From: TMP-86 sp039807285
Lineage (GTDB): Bacteria > Pseudomonadota > Gammaproteobacteria > Steroidobacterales > Steroidobacteraceae
Assembly: GCA_044226785.1 (NCBI GenBank)
Contig: JBGAGK010000002.1
Coordinates: 186,001-250,000, forward strand
DNA length: 64,000 nt
Reading direction: 5' to 3'
Positions 52,006-60,413 of the stretch are shown here, piece by piece. Positions within the stretch are counted from its first letter, which is position 1; every line of letters begins with the position of its first letter. The translations under genes were made by a program, and so were the position numbers. The notes below the pieces were generated by a model, which worked only from the letters and a program-made list of their open reading frames with translations, made no database searches and was not told the DNA's origin.

Positions 52006-53703
52006 ATGTTGAAAAATCCAGCTTCCAAGTATCTTCCCTTCAAGCCCATTGGCGTTGCGGACCGGACCTGGCCCGACCGGGTCATCCATTCACCCCCGAC
52101 CTGGTGCAGCGTGGACCTGCGCGATGGCAATCAGGCGCTGATCGAACCCATGGACTCCGCACGCAAGCGGCGCATGTTCGACATGCTGGTGAAGGTCGGC
52201 TTCAAGGAAATCGAAGTCGGTTTTCCCGCCGCCTCACAGACCGATTACGACTTCGTGCGCGAGCTGATCGAAAAAGACCTCATCCCGGATGATGTCACCG
52301 TCCAGGTACTCACGCAGGCCCGGCCCGAACTGATCGCCCGTTCCTTCGAGTCGCTTCGCGGTGCTCGCCGGGCCATCATGCATCTTTACAACTCCACCTC
52401 CACGGTCCAGCGTCGGGTGGTATTCCGTCTGGACCGGACCGGCATCGTGGACATCGCCGTGAAGGGCGCCACCTGGGTGCGTGAACAGGCCGAGAAGCAG
52501 CGCGATACCGACTGGGTGTTCCAGTACAGCCCGGAAAGTTTCACCGGTACCGAGCTGGATTTCGCCGTGGAGATCTGCGATGCGGTAAACGCTGTGTGGG
52601 AGCCGACGCCGCGGCGCAAGACCATCCTGAACCTGCCGGCGACGGTGGAGATGGCAACGCCCAACATCTATGCCGACCAGATCGAATGGTTTGGCCGCCA
52701 CGTGGCCCGACGGGACAGCGTGATCATCAGCCTGCATCCTCACAATGATCGCGGAACGGGAGTGGCAGCGGCGGAGCTTGCGATGATGGCCGGCGCCGAG
52801 CGGGTCGAAGGAACGCTGTTCGGCAACGGTGAGCGTACGGGCAACGTGGATGTCGTCACGCTGGCGATGAACCTGTACACCCAGGGAGTCCATCCCGGGC
52901 TCGATTTCTCCAACATCAACGAGGTTGCGCGCTGTGCGGAAAGCTGCAACCAGTTGCCCATCCATCCGCGGCACCCTTACGTCGGGGATCTGGTATTCAC
53001 GGCCTTTTCCGGTTCACACCAGGATGCCATCCGCAAGGGGCTGGCTGCACGTGGCGAATCCGATGCCTGGGACGTACCGTATCTTCCCATCGATCCGTCC
53101 GATCTGGGCCGTTCCTACGATTCCATCATCCGGGTGAACAGCCAGTCCGGCAAAGGAGGCGTTGCCTTCCTGCTCGAGCGGGACTATCAGCTGGTGCTTC
53201 CGCGACGGCTGCAGATCGAGTTCAGCCAGGTGGTCCAGGCTGCGGCCGATTCGAGCGGCAAGGAACTCACCGCGCAGGAACTGTACGAGCTGTTCAAGAG
53301 GGAGTACCTGCTCGCGCAGGACACGTTCGTCTACCGGTCGCATCAACTCTCGGCTTCTGCGGACGGGACCGACAGCGAACGGATTTCCGTGCAGGTGGAC
53401 CGCGCCGGCCATCATGAAGTGCTCCATGGCCAGGGGTCGGGCCCGATCGACGCGCTGGTCAACGCCATCGGACTGCCCTTCGATGTCCTGTCGTACGAGG
53501 AGCACGCCACCGGCCATGGCAGCAATGCCAAGGCCATCGCGTACATCGAGATCACCACCCGCTCGCGTCGTACCCTGTTCGGAGCGGGCATGCACAACAA
53601 CATCATTACCGCTTCACTCCTGGCGGTATTCTCGGGAGTCAACCGGGCGATCCGGCTGGAAGCACTCGAGTCCCCGGCAGGGAAGGTGCGTACGGGGACC
53701 TGA
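52006..53703 (+). CDS. leuA: 2-Isopropylmalate synthase
   Basis: About 565 residues, the long LeuA form, condensing acetyl-CoA with 2-oxoisovalerate as the first step of leucine synthesis. LRDGNQALIEPMD is the HMGL-like motif, HPHNDRGTGVAAAELA the metal-binding HxH block, and the C-terminal regulatory domain has HNNIITASLLAVFSGVNRA. ATG 52006 (MLKNPASKY, resembling the Pseudomonas start) is chosen; ATG 51994 adds four residues. The gene is separate from leuCDB in this window and has its own leucine-rich leader. Confidence 0.95.
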   Translation: MLKNPASKYLPFKPIGVADRTWPDRVIHSPPTWCSVDLRDGNQALIEPMDSARKRRMFDMLVKVGFKEIEVGFPAASQTDYDFVRELIEKDLIPDDVTVQVLTQARPELIARSFESLRGARRAIMHLYNSTSTVQRRVVFRLDRTGIVDIAVKGATWVREQAEKQRDTDWVFQYSPESFTGTELDFAVEICDAVNAVWEPTPRRKTILNLPATVEMATPNIYADQIEWFGRHVARRDSVIISLHPHNDRGTGVAAAELAMMAGAERVEGTLFGNGERTGNVDVVTLAMNLYTQGVHPGLDFSNINEVARCAESCNQLPIHPRHPYVGDLVFTAFSGSHQDAIRKGLAARGESDAWDVPYLPIDPSDLGRSYDSIIRVNSQSGKGGVAFLLERDYQLVLPRRLQIEFSQVVQAAADSSGKELTAQELYELFKREYLLAQDTFVYRSHQLSASADGTDSERISVQVDRAGHHEVLHGQGSGPIDALVNAIGLPFDVLSYEEHATGHGSNAKAIAYIEITTRSRRTLFGAGMHNNIITASLLAVFSGVNRAIRLEALESPAGKVRTGT

Positions 53704-53894
53704 GCCTGGTCATGATGCAGGTCCGATCGCTTTTTTTCCTCCCGTCCGGGCTGACCGCAGCTTCTGGATTGAAACCATGTTTGTATTGTAACTTATTGTT
53801 ATATATTGGGTTAAATACCGAAATGCGAGCTCTGCCACGATGCTGATCGGCGCTTGGTTGTGGAGGTGTGCGGCGCTGCTTTTCCGCACCGCAG

Positions 53895-53922
53895 TTGAAT
53901 GCGCGGCCAGATTCGCTATAGT
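53895..53922 (+). promoter_or_regulatory. Promoter before the PA3496-like gene and lysAC
   Basis: TTGAAT (53895-53900) and TATAGT (53917-53922) are 16 bp apart, with a predicted start near 53929 and the first gene at 53974. The rest of the 270-bp gap after leuA holds a locally AT-rich stretch (about 53777-53818) that stands out in this GC-rich window but has no gene. Confidence 0.5.
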
Positions 53923-53973
53923 GCGCCAGCCACCGAATTCGATCCCATTGATTTCAAGAGCTTTTCTTCGAAG

Positions 53974-54192
53974 ATGAGAGAACGCGACGACGACCATTTT
54001 GACATCGACGATGAATTTCTGGGCTCTGCCGATGAGGCATCCGATTTCGAGCCCATCGTTGAACGATCCGAGCGACGGCCCAAGGCATCGGTTCCCGTGA
54101 AGCGGGGAAAGGCTGCCTGGAGCCGCGTGGAAGATGTCATGGCGGAACGCGCGCTCGAGCGGGAGCTGCGCGACGTCTTTGAAGATGACTGA
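53974..54192 (+). CDS. Small PA3496-like protein
   Basis: A 72-residue, highly charged soluble protein with an acidic first half (RERDDDHFDIDDEF) and a C-terminal helix WSRVEDVMAERALERELRD. That helix resembles, from memory, the RRxxEDxxExRxLRREL-type pattern of proteins annotated as PA3496 family putative envelope-integrity proteins. ATG at 53974; the open frame extends to 53899, but that would swallow the promoter. Lies 13 bp before lysAC, so they probably share a transcript. Function not established. Confidence 0.6.
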   Translation: MRERDDDHFDIDDEFLGSADEASDFEPIVERSERRPKASVPVKRGKAAWSRVEDVMAERALERELRDVFEDD

Positions 54193-54205
54193 CCGGTCCT
54201 GACCG

Positions 54206-56791
54206 GTGCCTGCCACAATTCCCTGGGTCGTTCTGAAGTTCGGCGGGACCAGCGTCTCCACGCCGGGCAACTGGCAACGCATTGCCGACATCCTGCGTGA
54301 GCGCCTGACCCGGCAAGTGCGGCCGGTCGTAGTGCATTCGGCGCTCTCCGGAATCACTGACCGCCTGGAGAGTCTGTTCAGCGCCGGACCTTCCGGTGTT
54401 GCACCGGTGCTTGAGCAGATCCGGAACCGCCATCTCGAACTGGCGAAGGGCCTTCAGGTTGTTGTCGGGCCGGTGTTCGAGCAGTTCATGTCCGAGCTGG
54501 CGGCGGACGCGGCCGGGATCGCGGAGGGCAGGGCAGAGGATTCGCTCCGGGCGCGGATCATGTCCAGGGGAGAATTGATGGCCACGGCGTTGGGTGCCCA
54601 ATACCTCAACGCCCAGGGCCTGCCAACCCACTGGATGGATGTGCGCAGGGCTCTGAAGGCCGAACACCGTCTCAATGCCAGTCACAGGGCGAGCATGCTC
54701 AACGCCACCTGTGATTTCGCGCCCGACCCGCGTTTGCAGGAAGAATGGGGAGCCTTGCCTGGCATCCTGATCACGCAAGGGTTCATCGCGTCGGATGAAC
54801 AGGGACGAACCGTGCTTCTCGGTCGGGGCGGTTCGGACACTTCTGCGGCCTACCTTGCAGCAAAGCTCTCGGCCTTGCGACTGGAGATCTGGACCGACGT
54901 TCCAGGCATGTTCAGCGCAAACCCCCGCGACGTACCCTCGGCCCGGCTGCTGCGTTCCCTGCACTACGATGAGGCACAGGAAATCGCCAGCAATGGCGCA
55001 AAGGTGCTGCATCCGCGCTGCATCCTGCCGGTGCGCCAGTACCGCATTCCTCTGCATGTATATGCGACGCAGGCCCCTCACATGCAGGGCACGGTGATTT
55101 CGGCCAGCGTCCCGGGCAGTGCGGCACAGGTGAAGGCGATCGCGATCAAGAAGGGCATCACGCTGGTTTCGATGGAAAGCCCCGGAATGTGGCATCAGGT
55201 CGGATTTCTCGCGGATGCCTTCCAGGTGTTCAAGCAGCACGGGCTGTCGGTGGACCTGGTCTCGACATCCGAGACCAATGTGACCGTGTCGCTGGATCCG
55301 GCTGCAAATACACTGGATCGTGACGCGCTGGACCGGCTCACCACATCCCTGTCGAGCCTGTGCCGGGTGCAGGTGATCGGACCCTGCGCATCGCTGAGCC
55401 TGGTGGGCCACAACATCCGTGGCATCCTCCATGAACTGGGCGAGGCTTTCGAGCTGTTCGAGAACCAGAACATCCATCTGGTCAGCCAGGCGGCCAACGA
55501 CCTGAATTTCACGTTCGTGATAGACGAATCCCAGGGCGACCGGCTGGTTCAGCAGCTTCATGAGCGCCTGATCCAGAGCATCGGCTCGGATGATGTGCTG
55601 GGCCCCACATGGCAGCAGTTGTTCGCGCCGGAGGAACCGGACCGCGCATCCTCGCGTTCGTGGTGGCTGGAGCCTGGCAAGCGCGAGCGCTTGTTGCAGA
55701 TTGCCGCCCGGGAGGGTGCGGCCTTCGTGTACGACCGTGACAGTCTGCTTCGGGCAGTGGCCGCGCTCCGGGCGGTGAAGTCCGTGGACCGTTGGGCCTA
55801 TGCGATGAAGGCGAACTGGCATGCGGGCATCCTTCGCGTGTTGTCCGGCGAGGGTCTGATGCTCGAATGTGTATCGCAGCCGGAGCTGGACCATGCCTTT
55901 GCGAGCGTCCCGGAGCTTGCGCCCGACCGGGTGATCTTCACACCGAATTTCGCGCCACGCACTGAATACGAGGCAGGTACGGCGCGAGGCGTGTATGTCA
56001 CCCTCGACAACCTGCATCCGCTGCAGCACTGGCCGGAGCTGTTCAGGGACCGCGAGCTGTTCATTCGCGTGGATCCCGGCTTCGGTCGCGGCCACCACCA
56101 GCACGTGCGCACGGCGGGCGTGCATTCCAAGTTCGGCATTCCGCTGTTCGAGATGGATGAAGCCGCATCGCTCGTGCGCGAGGCCGGTGCAAGGGTGGTC
56201 GGCCTGCATGCGCACACCGGCAGCGGGATTTTCAGCGTGGGGAACTGGACGGAAACCGGTGGGATCCTGGCTGACCTTCTTCGGCGATTCGACCGAGTGC
56301 GGGTAATCGACCTGGGCGGGGGCCTTGGGGTACCGGAGCATGCCGGGCAGATTGCGGTCGACCTGGCGGCGCTGGATGCCGGCGTCCGGATCCTGAAGGA
56401 ACGATGCCCCGGCATCGGGATCTGGATGGAGCCGGGTCGTTACCTGGTTGCGCAGGCCGGTGTGCTGCTGGCGCAGGTGACCCAGCTCAAGGGCAAGGGC
56501 GATGTGCAATACGTGGGCGTCGCCACCGGCATGAATTCACTGATCCGCCCGGCGCTCTATGGCTCCCATCACGAGATCGTCAACCTCACCCGCATCGAGG
56601 CCGGTGCGGATCAGGTCGTGAACGTGGTCGGACCGATCTGCGAGAGTGCGGACCTGCTGGGGCAGGATCGCTGGCTGCCCCGCCAGACTTCCGAGGGCGA
56701 TGTACTGCTCATTGCCACGGCGGGCGCGTACGGACGCGCCATGAGCTCCTGCTACAACATGCGTCCGCCCGCCCGGGAATTCCTGATCTGA
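54206..56791 (+). CDS. lysAC: Bifunctional aspartate kinase/diaminopimelate decarboxylase
   Basis: An 861-residue fusion of the first and last enzymes of lysine synthesis. The kinase half has VLKFGGTSVS near residue 9, GRGGSDTSAAYLAA, and two ACT-type regulatory blocks (about 300-460). The decarboxylase half starts near 480: PLP lysine K535 in YAMKANW, GVHSKFGIPLFEMDEA, HTGSGIF, DLGGGLGVPEH and the C-terminal CESADLLGQDRWLP. Both catalytic sets look intact. GTG start at 54206. Such fusions are known from Xanthomonadales and relatives. Confidence 0.93.
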   Translation: MPATIPWVVLKFGGTSVSTPGNWQRIADILRERLTRQVRPVVVHSALSGITDRLESLFSAGPSGVAPVLEQIRNRHLELAKGLQVVVGPVFEQFMSELAADAAGIAEGRAEDSLRARIMSRGELMATALGAQYLNAQGLPTHWMDVRRALKAEHRLNASHRASMLNATCDFAPDPRLQEEWGALPGILITQGFIASDEQGRTVLLGRGGSDTSAAYLAAKLSALRLEIWTDVPGMFSANPRDVPSARLLRSLHYDEAQEIASNGAKVLHPRCILPVRQYRIPLHVYATQAPHMQGTVISASVPGSAAQVKAIAIKKGITLVSMESPGMWHQVGFLADAFQVFKQHGLSVDLVSTSETNVTVSLDPAANTLDRDALDRLTTSLSSLCRVQVIGPCASLSLVGHNIRGILHELGEAFELFENQNIHLVSQAANDLNFTFVIDESQGDRLVQQLHERLIQSIGSDDVLGPTWQQLFAPEEPDRASSRSWWLEPGKRERLLQIAAREGAAFVYDRDSLLRAVAALRAVKSVDRWAYAMKANWHAGILRVLSGEGLMLECVSQPELDHAFASVPELAPDRVIFTPNFAPRTEYEAGTARGVYVTLDNLHPLQHWPELFRDRELFIRVDPGFGRGHHQHVRTAGVHSKFGIPLFEMDEAASLVREAGARVVGLHAHTGSGIFSVGNWTETGGILADLLRRFDRVRVIDLGGGLGVPEHAGQIAVDLAALDAGVRILKERCPGIGIWMEPGRYLVAQAGVLLAQVTQLKGKGDVQYVGVATGMNSLIRPALYGSHHEIVNLTRIEAGADQVVNVVGPICESADLLGQDRWLPRQTSEGDVLLIATAGAYGRAMSSCYNMRPPAREFLI

Positions 56792-56819
56792 GGCAGACTG
56801 GCTCTGAGGGGCCGCCTTG

Positions 56820-57542
56820 TCAGGACGCTGCGATATCCGGTGCCCAGAAGAACGAAACGGGGGTGCGGGTCTGGCGGAAAATCGCGCGGATGGGCATGTG
56901 CTCGACAGGACCGTCGGCCAGCGCCGTCTCGTAGACCTGCCATTTCTCCTCGCCGACGCCAGATACGACGATGTCGTGCGAGTCGAGCAGCGCCGCGCAG
57001 TTCAGCGTGATGCGCTCCTGCGGTGGCAGCGGCGAGCGCGTTGCCACGCATGCTGGCGCTGCGTCCGGGTTGAGCGCTTTGGCCAGGCCCGGGCTGTCCG
57101 GAAACAGCGAGGCTGTGTGTCCGTCATCACCCATTCCCAGCAGGACCACATCGAACGGACGGGGCATGCCGGACAGCGCGCGCCATGCGCCCGCTGCGCC
57201 GCGTGCCGCGGTGGGCGCGTCGGTCTTCAGGCCCGTGAATGAGGCTGCTGCTGCATGTCCATGCAGGAGGTGCTCCCGCACGAAGCGCTCGTTGCTCCCG
57301 GGGTCCTGGGTGCTCACCCAGCGCTCATCGGCCAATGCAATCTGTACGTGGCGCCAGCCCAGGTCGGTGACAGCCAGGCGTTCGAACAGGGGGAGTGGTG
57401 TCTTGCCGCCCGAGACGATCAGGCTGGCCTTGCCCCGTGCCGCGATGGCTGCCGTCAGACCCTTCACCAGGCGATCGGACAGGGCATCAGCCAGATGCTC
57501 AGGGTCGGCGAATCGCTGCAACCCGGGTCCGGATTCATTCAT
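56820..57542 (-). CDS. pgl: 6-Phosphogluconolactonase
   Basis: A 240-residue enzyme hydrolysing 6-phosphogluconolactone in the pentose phosphate or Entner-Doudoroff pathway. IVSGGKTPLPLFERL, VQIALADERWV, SNERFVREHLL and LGMGDDGHTASLFPDSP are family motifs. It follows zwf with only 3 bp between them, so the two consecutive steps are co-transcribed. Convergent with lysAC. Confidence 0.94.
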   Translation of the reverse strand: MNESGPGLQRFADPEHLADALSDRLVKGLTAAIAARGKASLIVSGGKTPLPLFERLAVTDLGWRHVQIALADERWVSTQDPGSNERFVREHLLHGHAAAASFTGLKTDAPTAARGAAGAWRALSGMPRPFDVVLLGMGDDGHTASLFPDSPGLAKALNPDAAPACVATRSPLPPQERITLNCAALLDSHDIVVSGVGEEKWQVYETALADGPVEHMPIRAIFRQTRTPVSFFWAPDIAAS

Positions 57543-57545
57543 GTG

Positions 57546-59006
57546 TCATTGCTCTTCGTGCCAGGTGAATCCGTCTCGACCGACCAGGGCGCTGGAGGCC
57601 GCAGGACCCCAGCTGCCGGCCGTATAGAGTTTCGGGCGTTCCTCGAACTCCAGCCAGCCTGCCCGGATGGGGTCGATCCAGCGCCAGGCGGCATCGAGCT
57701 CATCGCGGCGCATGAACAGCGTGAGGTTGCCCTTGATGATGTCCATCAGCAGCCGTTCGTAGGCATCAAGCACCTTGACCTTGAATGTCTCGCCCAGATC
57801 CAGGTTGAGATTCACTGGTTTGAGACGCATGCCCTCGCCGGGATTTTTCGCAAGGATTCGCAAGGTGATGCATTCCTCGGGCTGCAGACGAATGACCAGC
57901 TTGTTCGCGGATTCGGGCGCCGGTGGTGCATCGAACACCGAATGGGGTACCTCATCGAAGGTCACCACCAGCTCGGTGAGATGTTCCTGCAGGCGTTTGC
58001 CCGTTCGCAGATAGAACGGAACGCCAGCCCATCGCCAGGAGTCGATCTCGGCCTTGATGGCCACGAAAGTCTCGGTGGTGCTGTTGGCAGGAATGTCCTT
58101 TTCCTCGAGATAGCTCCGCGCGGGAGCCCCGTCGGAAGCACCGGCCTTGTACTGGCCACGCACGGTGCGCGTCGTCACGTCTCCGTCACGGATGGGCCGC
58201 AATGCCCTCAGGACCTTCAGCTTTTCGTCCCGTACGGCATCCGGGTCGCTGCTGGCCGGTGGTTCCATCGCCATGATGCACAGCAGTTGCAGGAGATGGT
58301 TCTGTACCATGTCCCGCAACGCTCCGGTCTGATCGTAGAACTGGCCCCGGCGCTCTACACCCAGTTCCTCGGCCACGGTGATCTGGACATGCCGGATGCG
58401 CCCGCGCCGCCACAACGGCTCGAACAGCGCATTGCCGAATCGCAATGCCAGCAGATTCTGAACCGCTTCCTTGCCCAGGTAGTGATCGATGCGGAAGATC
58501 TGCCGTTCGGAAAATACCTGTCCGACCGACTGGTTGATTTCATCGGCGGAGTGCAGGTCGTGACCGAGCGGTTTCTCCAGCACGACGCGTGAGTCGGGGG
58601 TTACCAGTCCAGCCCTTGCCAGCTGGACGCAGATCGGGGCAAACAGGCTGGAGACCGTCGAAAGGAAGAACACGCGCACCATCCTGTCCCGGCCAGCGAG
58701 CGCGGTGGCCAGACTCCGGTAGTGCTCGCTGACTTCCGCGTCGATCTGCAGGTAGGAAAGCTGGGCACTGAAGACATCCCAGTGCTGCGGGCTGAATTCC
58801 TTGCCCAGATGTTCCATGCAGGCCTTGCGCGCCAGCTGAAGGTATTCCTCGCGCGACAGCGTCGATCGCGCAATACCGAAGATGCGTGACTCGGGACTCA
58901 TCTGGGCCGCCGCATGGCGACGATACAGGGCCGGCAACAGCTTTCGCGTCACCAGATCGCCGGTGCCGCCAAACAGCAGCATGTCGAAATGCGGGAGTAT
59001 GTTCAC
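57546..59006 (-). CDS. zwf: Glucose-6-phosphate 1-dehydrogenase
   Basis: A 486-residue NADP-dependent dehydrogenase. Cofactor motif LFGGTGDLVTRKLLPALY at about 11-28 and the substrate-binding RIDHYLGKEAVQN near 172; VVLEKPLGHDLHSA and PFYLRTGKRL are also diagnostic. Together with pgl it supplies 6-phosphogluconate and NADPH; edd/eda are not in the window. Divergent from the metX leader. Confidence 0.96.
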   Translation of the reverse strand: MNILPHFDMLLFGGTGDLVTRKLLPALYRRHAAAQMSPESRIFGIARSTLSREEYLQLARKACMEHLGKEFSPQHWDVFSAQLSYLQIDAEVSEHYRSLATALAGRDRMVRVFFLSTVSSLFAPICVQLARAGLVTPDSRVVLEKPLGHDLHSADEINQSVGQVFSERQIFRIDHYLGKEAVQNLLALRFGNALFEPLWRRGRIRHVQITVAEELGVERRGQFYDQTGALRDMVQNHLLQLLCIMAMEPPASSDPDAVRDEKLKVLRALRPIRDGDVTTRTVRGQYKAGASDGAPARSYLEEKDIPANSTTETFVAIKAEIDSWRWAGVPFYLRTGKRLQEHLTELVVTFDEVPHSVFDAPPAPESANKLVIRLQPEECITLRILAKNPGEGMRLKPVNLNLDLGETFKVKVLDAYERLLMDIIKGNLTLFMRRDELDAAWRWIDPIRAGWLEFEERPKLYTAGSWGPAASSALVGRDGFTWHEEQ

Positions 59007-59124
59007 ATGGACGGATGTGGGTCTTGCGCCATTTCAGTGCGGTTGGAACTGCGATGTCTGGGCGCCCACGGCGTGAACCTTACCATAGACAGGTGGATGC
59101 GCAATCTGCCGCACTGTGGTGCGC

Positions 59125-59154
59125 TTGACGGCGCGTGCGTGGCGCCCCTAGAAT
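59125..59154 (+). promoter_or_regulatory. Promoter of the SAM riboswitch-metX-metB transcript
   Basis: TTGACG (59125-59130) and TAGAAT (59149-59154) are 18 bp apart, ending just before the aptamer's first stem. If the start is at the usual 6-7 nt downstream, part of stem P1 would be untranscribed, so the real start may be a few bases closer to the -10 box. Confidence 0.55.
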
Positions 59155-59156
59155 TC

Positions 59157-59259
59157 GCGCGCCCATCTAGACCGGCTGAGGGAAAGGCCCTTCGAAGCCG
59201 GGGCAACCGCCAGGCATCCGGCAAGGATGTGTGGAATGGTGCCAACTCCTGCGGCGCGC
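59157..59259 (+). promoter_or_regulatory. SAM-I riboswitch (S box)
   Basis: Recognised from its conserved core. P1 is GCGCGCC (59157-59163) with GGCGCGC (59253-59259); P2 is CCGGC (59172-59176) with GCCGG (59197-59201); GAGGGA 59178-59183, GGCCC 59186-59190, GGCAACC 59202-59208 and GGTGCCAA 59238-59245 are the SAM-binding and kink-turn/pseudoknot elements. It lies about 100 nt before metX, a methionine gene, the expected target. SAM binding should lower expression. The P1 3' strand can alternatively pair with CGCGCC at 59267-59272, a possible expression platform. Confidence 0.9.
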
Positions 59260-59357
59260 AATGCTTCGCGCCGGTAGATGGGTTGCAAGGCCACGGGTGC
59301 TTTCAGCGCCGCCAGCCATCTGCAGGCCATGCGCCGGCCAGGGGTTCAAGGTAGACC

Positions 59358-60413
59358 TTGGGGCCCGCAAAAGGTACAAGCGACTTGTCGATTTCCAGGC
59401 CTGATGACCCTTGGGCTCCAAATGCCGTTGACGCACCCCACCCCGTGAGGGAGGGCCGCCTGTCGCTGGGCGATCAGCTTCTGGCAATGGGCGGCACGCT
59501 CACGGATGGGCATGTCAGTTTCAGGCTGGCCGGACCGGCGGGAGCTCCCGTGGTGGCCGTACTCGGAGGCATCTCCTCGAACCGGTTCGTGGGTGCGAAT
59601 GCTCCCGGCGGGTGGTGGCAGGAAGTCGTGGCACCCGGAGCGGGTATCGACACCGGGAAATACGCGATTCTCGGCATCGACTTCCTGGGGGGGAGCGGCG
59701 ACAGTTCCGCTCCGAAGCCAGGGGAGAGTTTTCCGGCCATCAGCCCGCAAGATCAGACTCAGGCGATGGTACGGGTGATGGATCATCTGGGACTGGGATC
59801 GCTCCATGCCATCGTCGGTTCTTCCTATGGCGGCATGATTGCGCTGGACTTTGCCCAGCATTGTCCGCAGCGGATTCGCAGCATCGTGGTGTTGAGCGCG
59901 GCGCATCACGCCAGTCCGCTTTCCACCGCCTGGCGCAGCATCCAGCGCCAGGTCGTCCGCGAAGCACTTGCCCGGGGAGACGGTCCTTCGGGCCTGCGGA
60001 TTGCACGCGCACTGGCCATGACGACCTACCGGAGCCGGGCGGAGTTTGCCCAGCGATTCTCCGCTCCGCCCCGGCATGTGGAGGGGAGGTTCAGGTTTCC
60101 GGTCGAGGAATACCTGTTCGCGCGGGGCGATCACTATGCGCAGAACTATCGCCCAGAGTCTTTCCTTGCGTTGAGCGAGTCGATCGACCTGCACGATTCG
60201 GATCCGGCGCAGATCAGGGTTCCCGCCACGCTCATCGCGGTCCGGCAGGATCAGCTGGTGCCGATCGAGGACATGCGCGAACTGGCCCGTGCGCTGGCGG
60301 GGCCGGTTCATTGTGTCGAGGTCGACTCGCTGTACGGACATGATTTCTTTCTCAAGGAAAGCGCCGTCATCATTCCCCTCGTTCGCAAGGCCCTCCAGGA
60401 ATTTCCAACGTGA
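59358..60413 (+). CDS. metX: Homoserine O-acyltransferase of the MetX alpha/beta-hydrolase type
   Basis: Up to 351 residues. Alpha/beta-hydrolase fold with the nucleophile elbow VGSSYGGM, acid region VRQDQLVPIEDM and the His in SLYGHDFFLKE; VLGGISSNRFV near the N-terminus marks the group paired with metB in Xanthomonadales-like genomes, where the acyl donor is probably succinyl-CoA. There is no in-frame ATG at the N-terminus: TTG 59358 (AAGG 6 nt upstream) is used here; TTG 59385 and GTG 59445 are alternatives. Its stop overlaps metB. Controlled by the SAM riboswitch upstream. Gene symbol given for the fold family. Confidence 0.85.
   Translation: MGPAKGTSDLSISRPDDPWAPNAVDAPHPVREGRLSLGDQLLAMGGTLTDGHVSFRLAGPAGAPVVAVLGGISSNRFVGANAPGGWWQEVVAPGAGIDTGKYAILGIDFLGGSGDSSAPKPGESFPAISPQDQTQAMVRVMDHLGLGSLHAIVGSSYGGMIALDFAQHCPQRIRSIVVLSAAHHASPLSTAWRSIQRQVVREALARGDGPSGLRIARALAMTTYRSRAEFAQRFSAPPRHVEGRFRFPVEEYLFARGDHYAQNYRPESFLALSESIDLHDSDPAQIRVPATLIAVRQDQLVPIEDMRELARALAGPVHCVEVDSLYGHDFFLKESAVIIPLVRKALQEFPT

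Noticed and set aside
53777..53818. AT-rich stretch after leuA as a sign of an insertion or attachment site
   Set aside because: No direct repeats, tRNA end or integrase nearby; more likely part of an intergenic region.
54137..56509. 790-codon open frame on the minus strand
   Set aside because: It is the antisense shadow of lysAC; its translation has no recognisable domain and is His/Arg-rich as expected from high-GC antisense.
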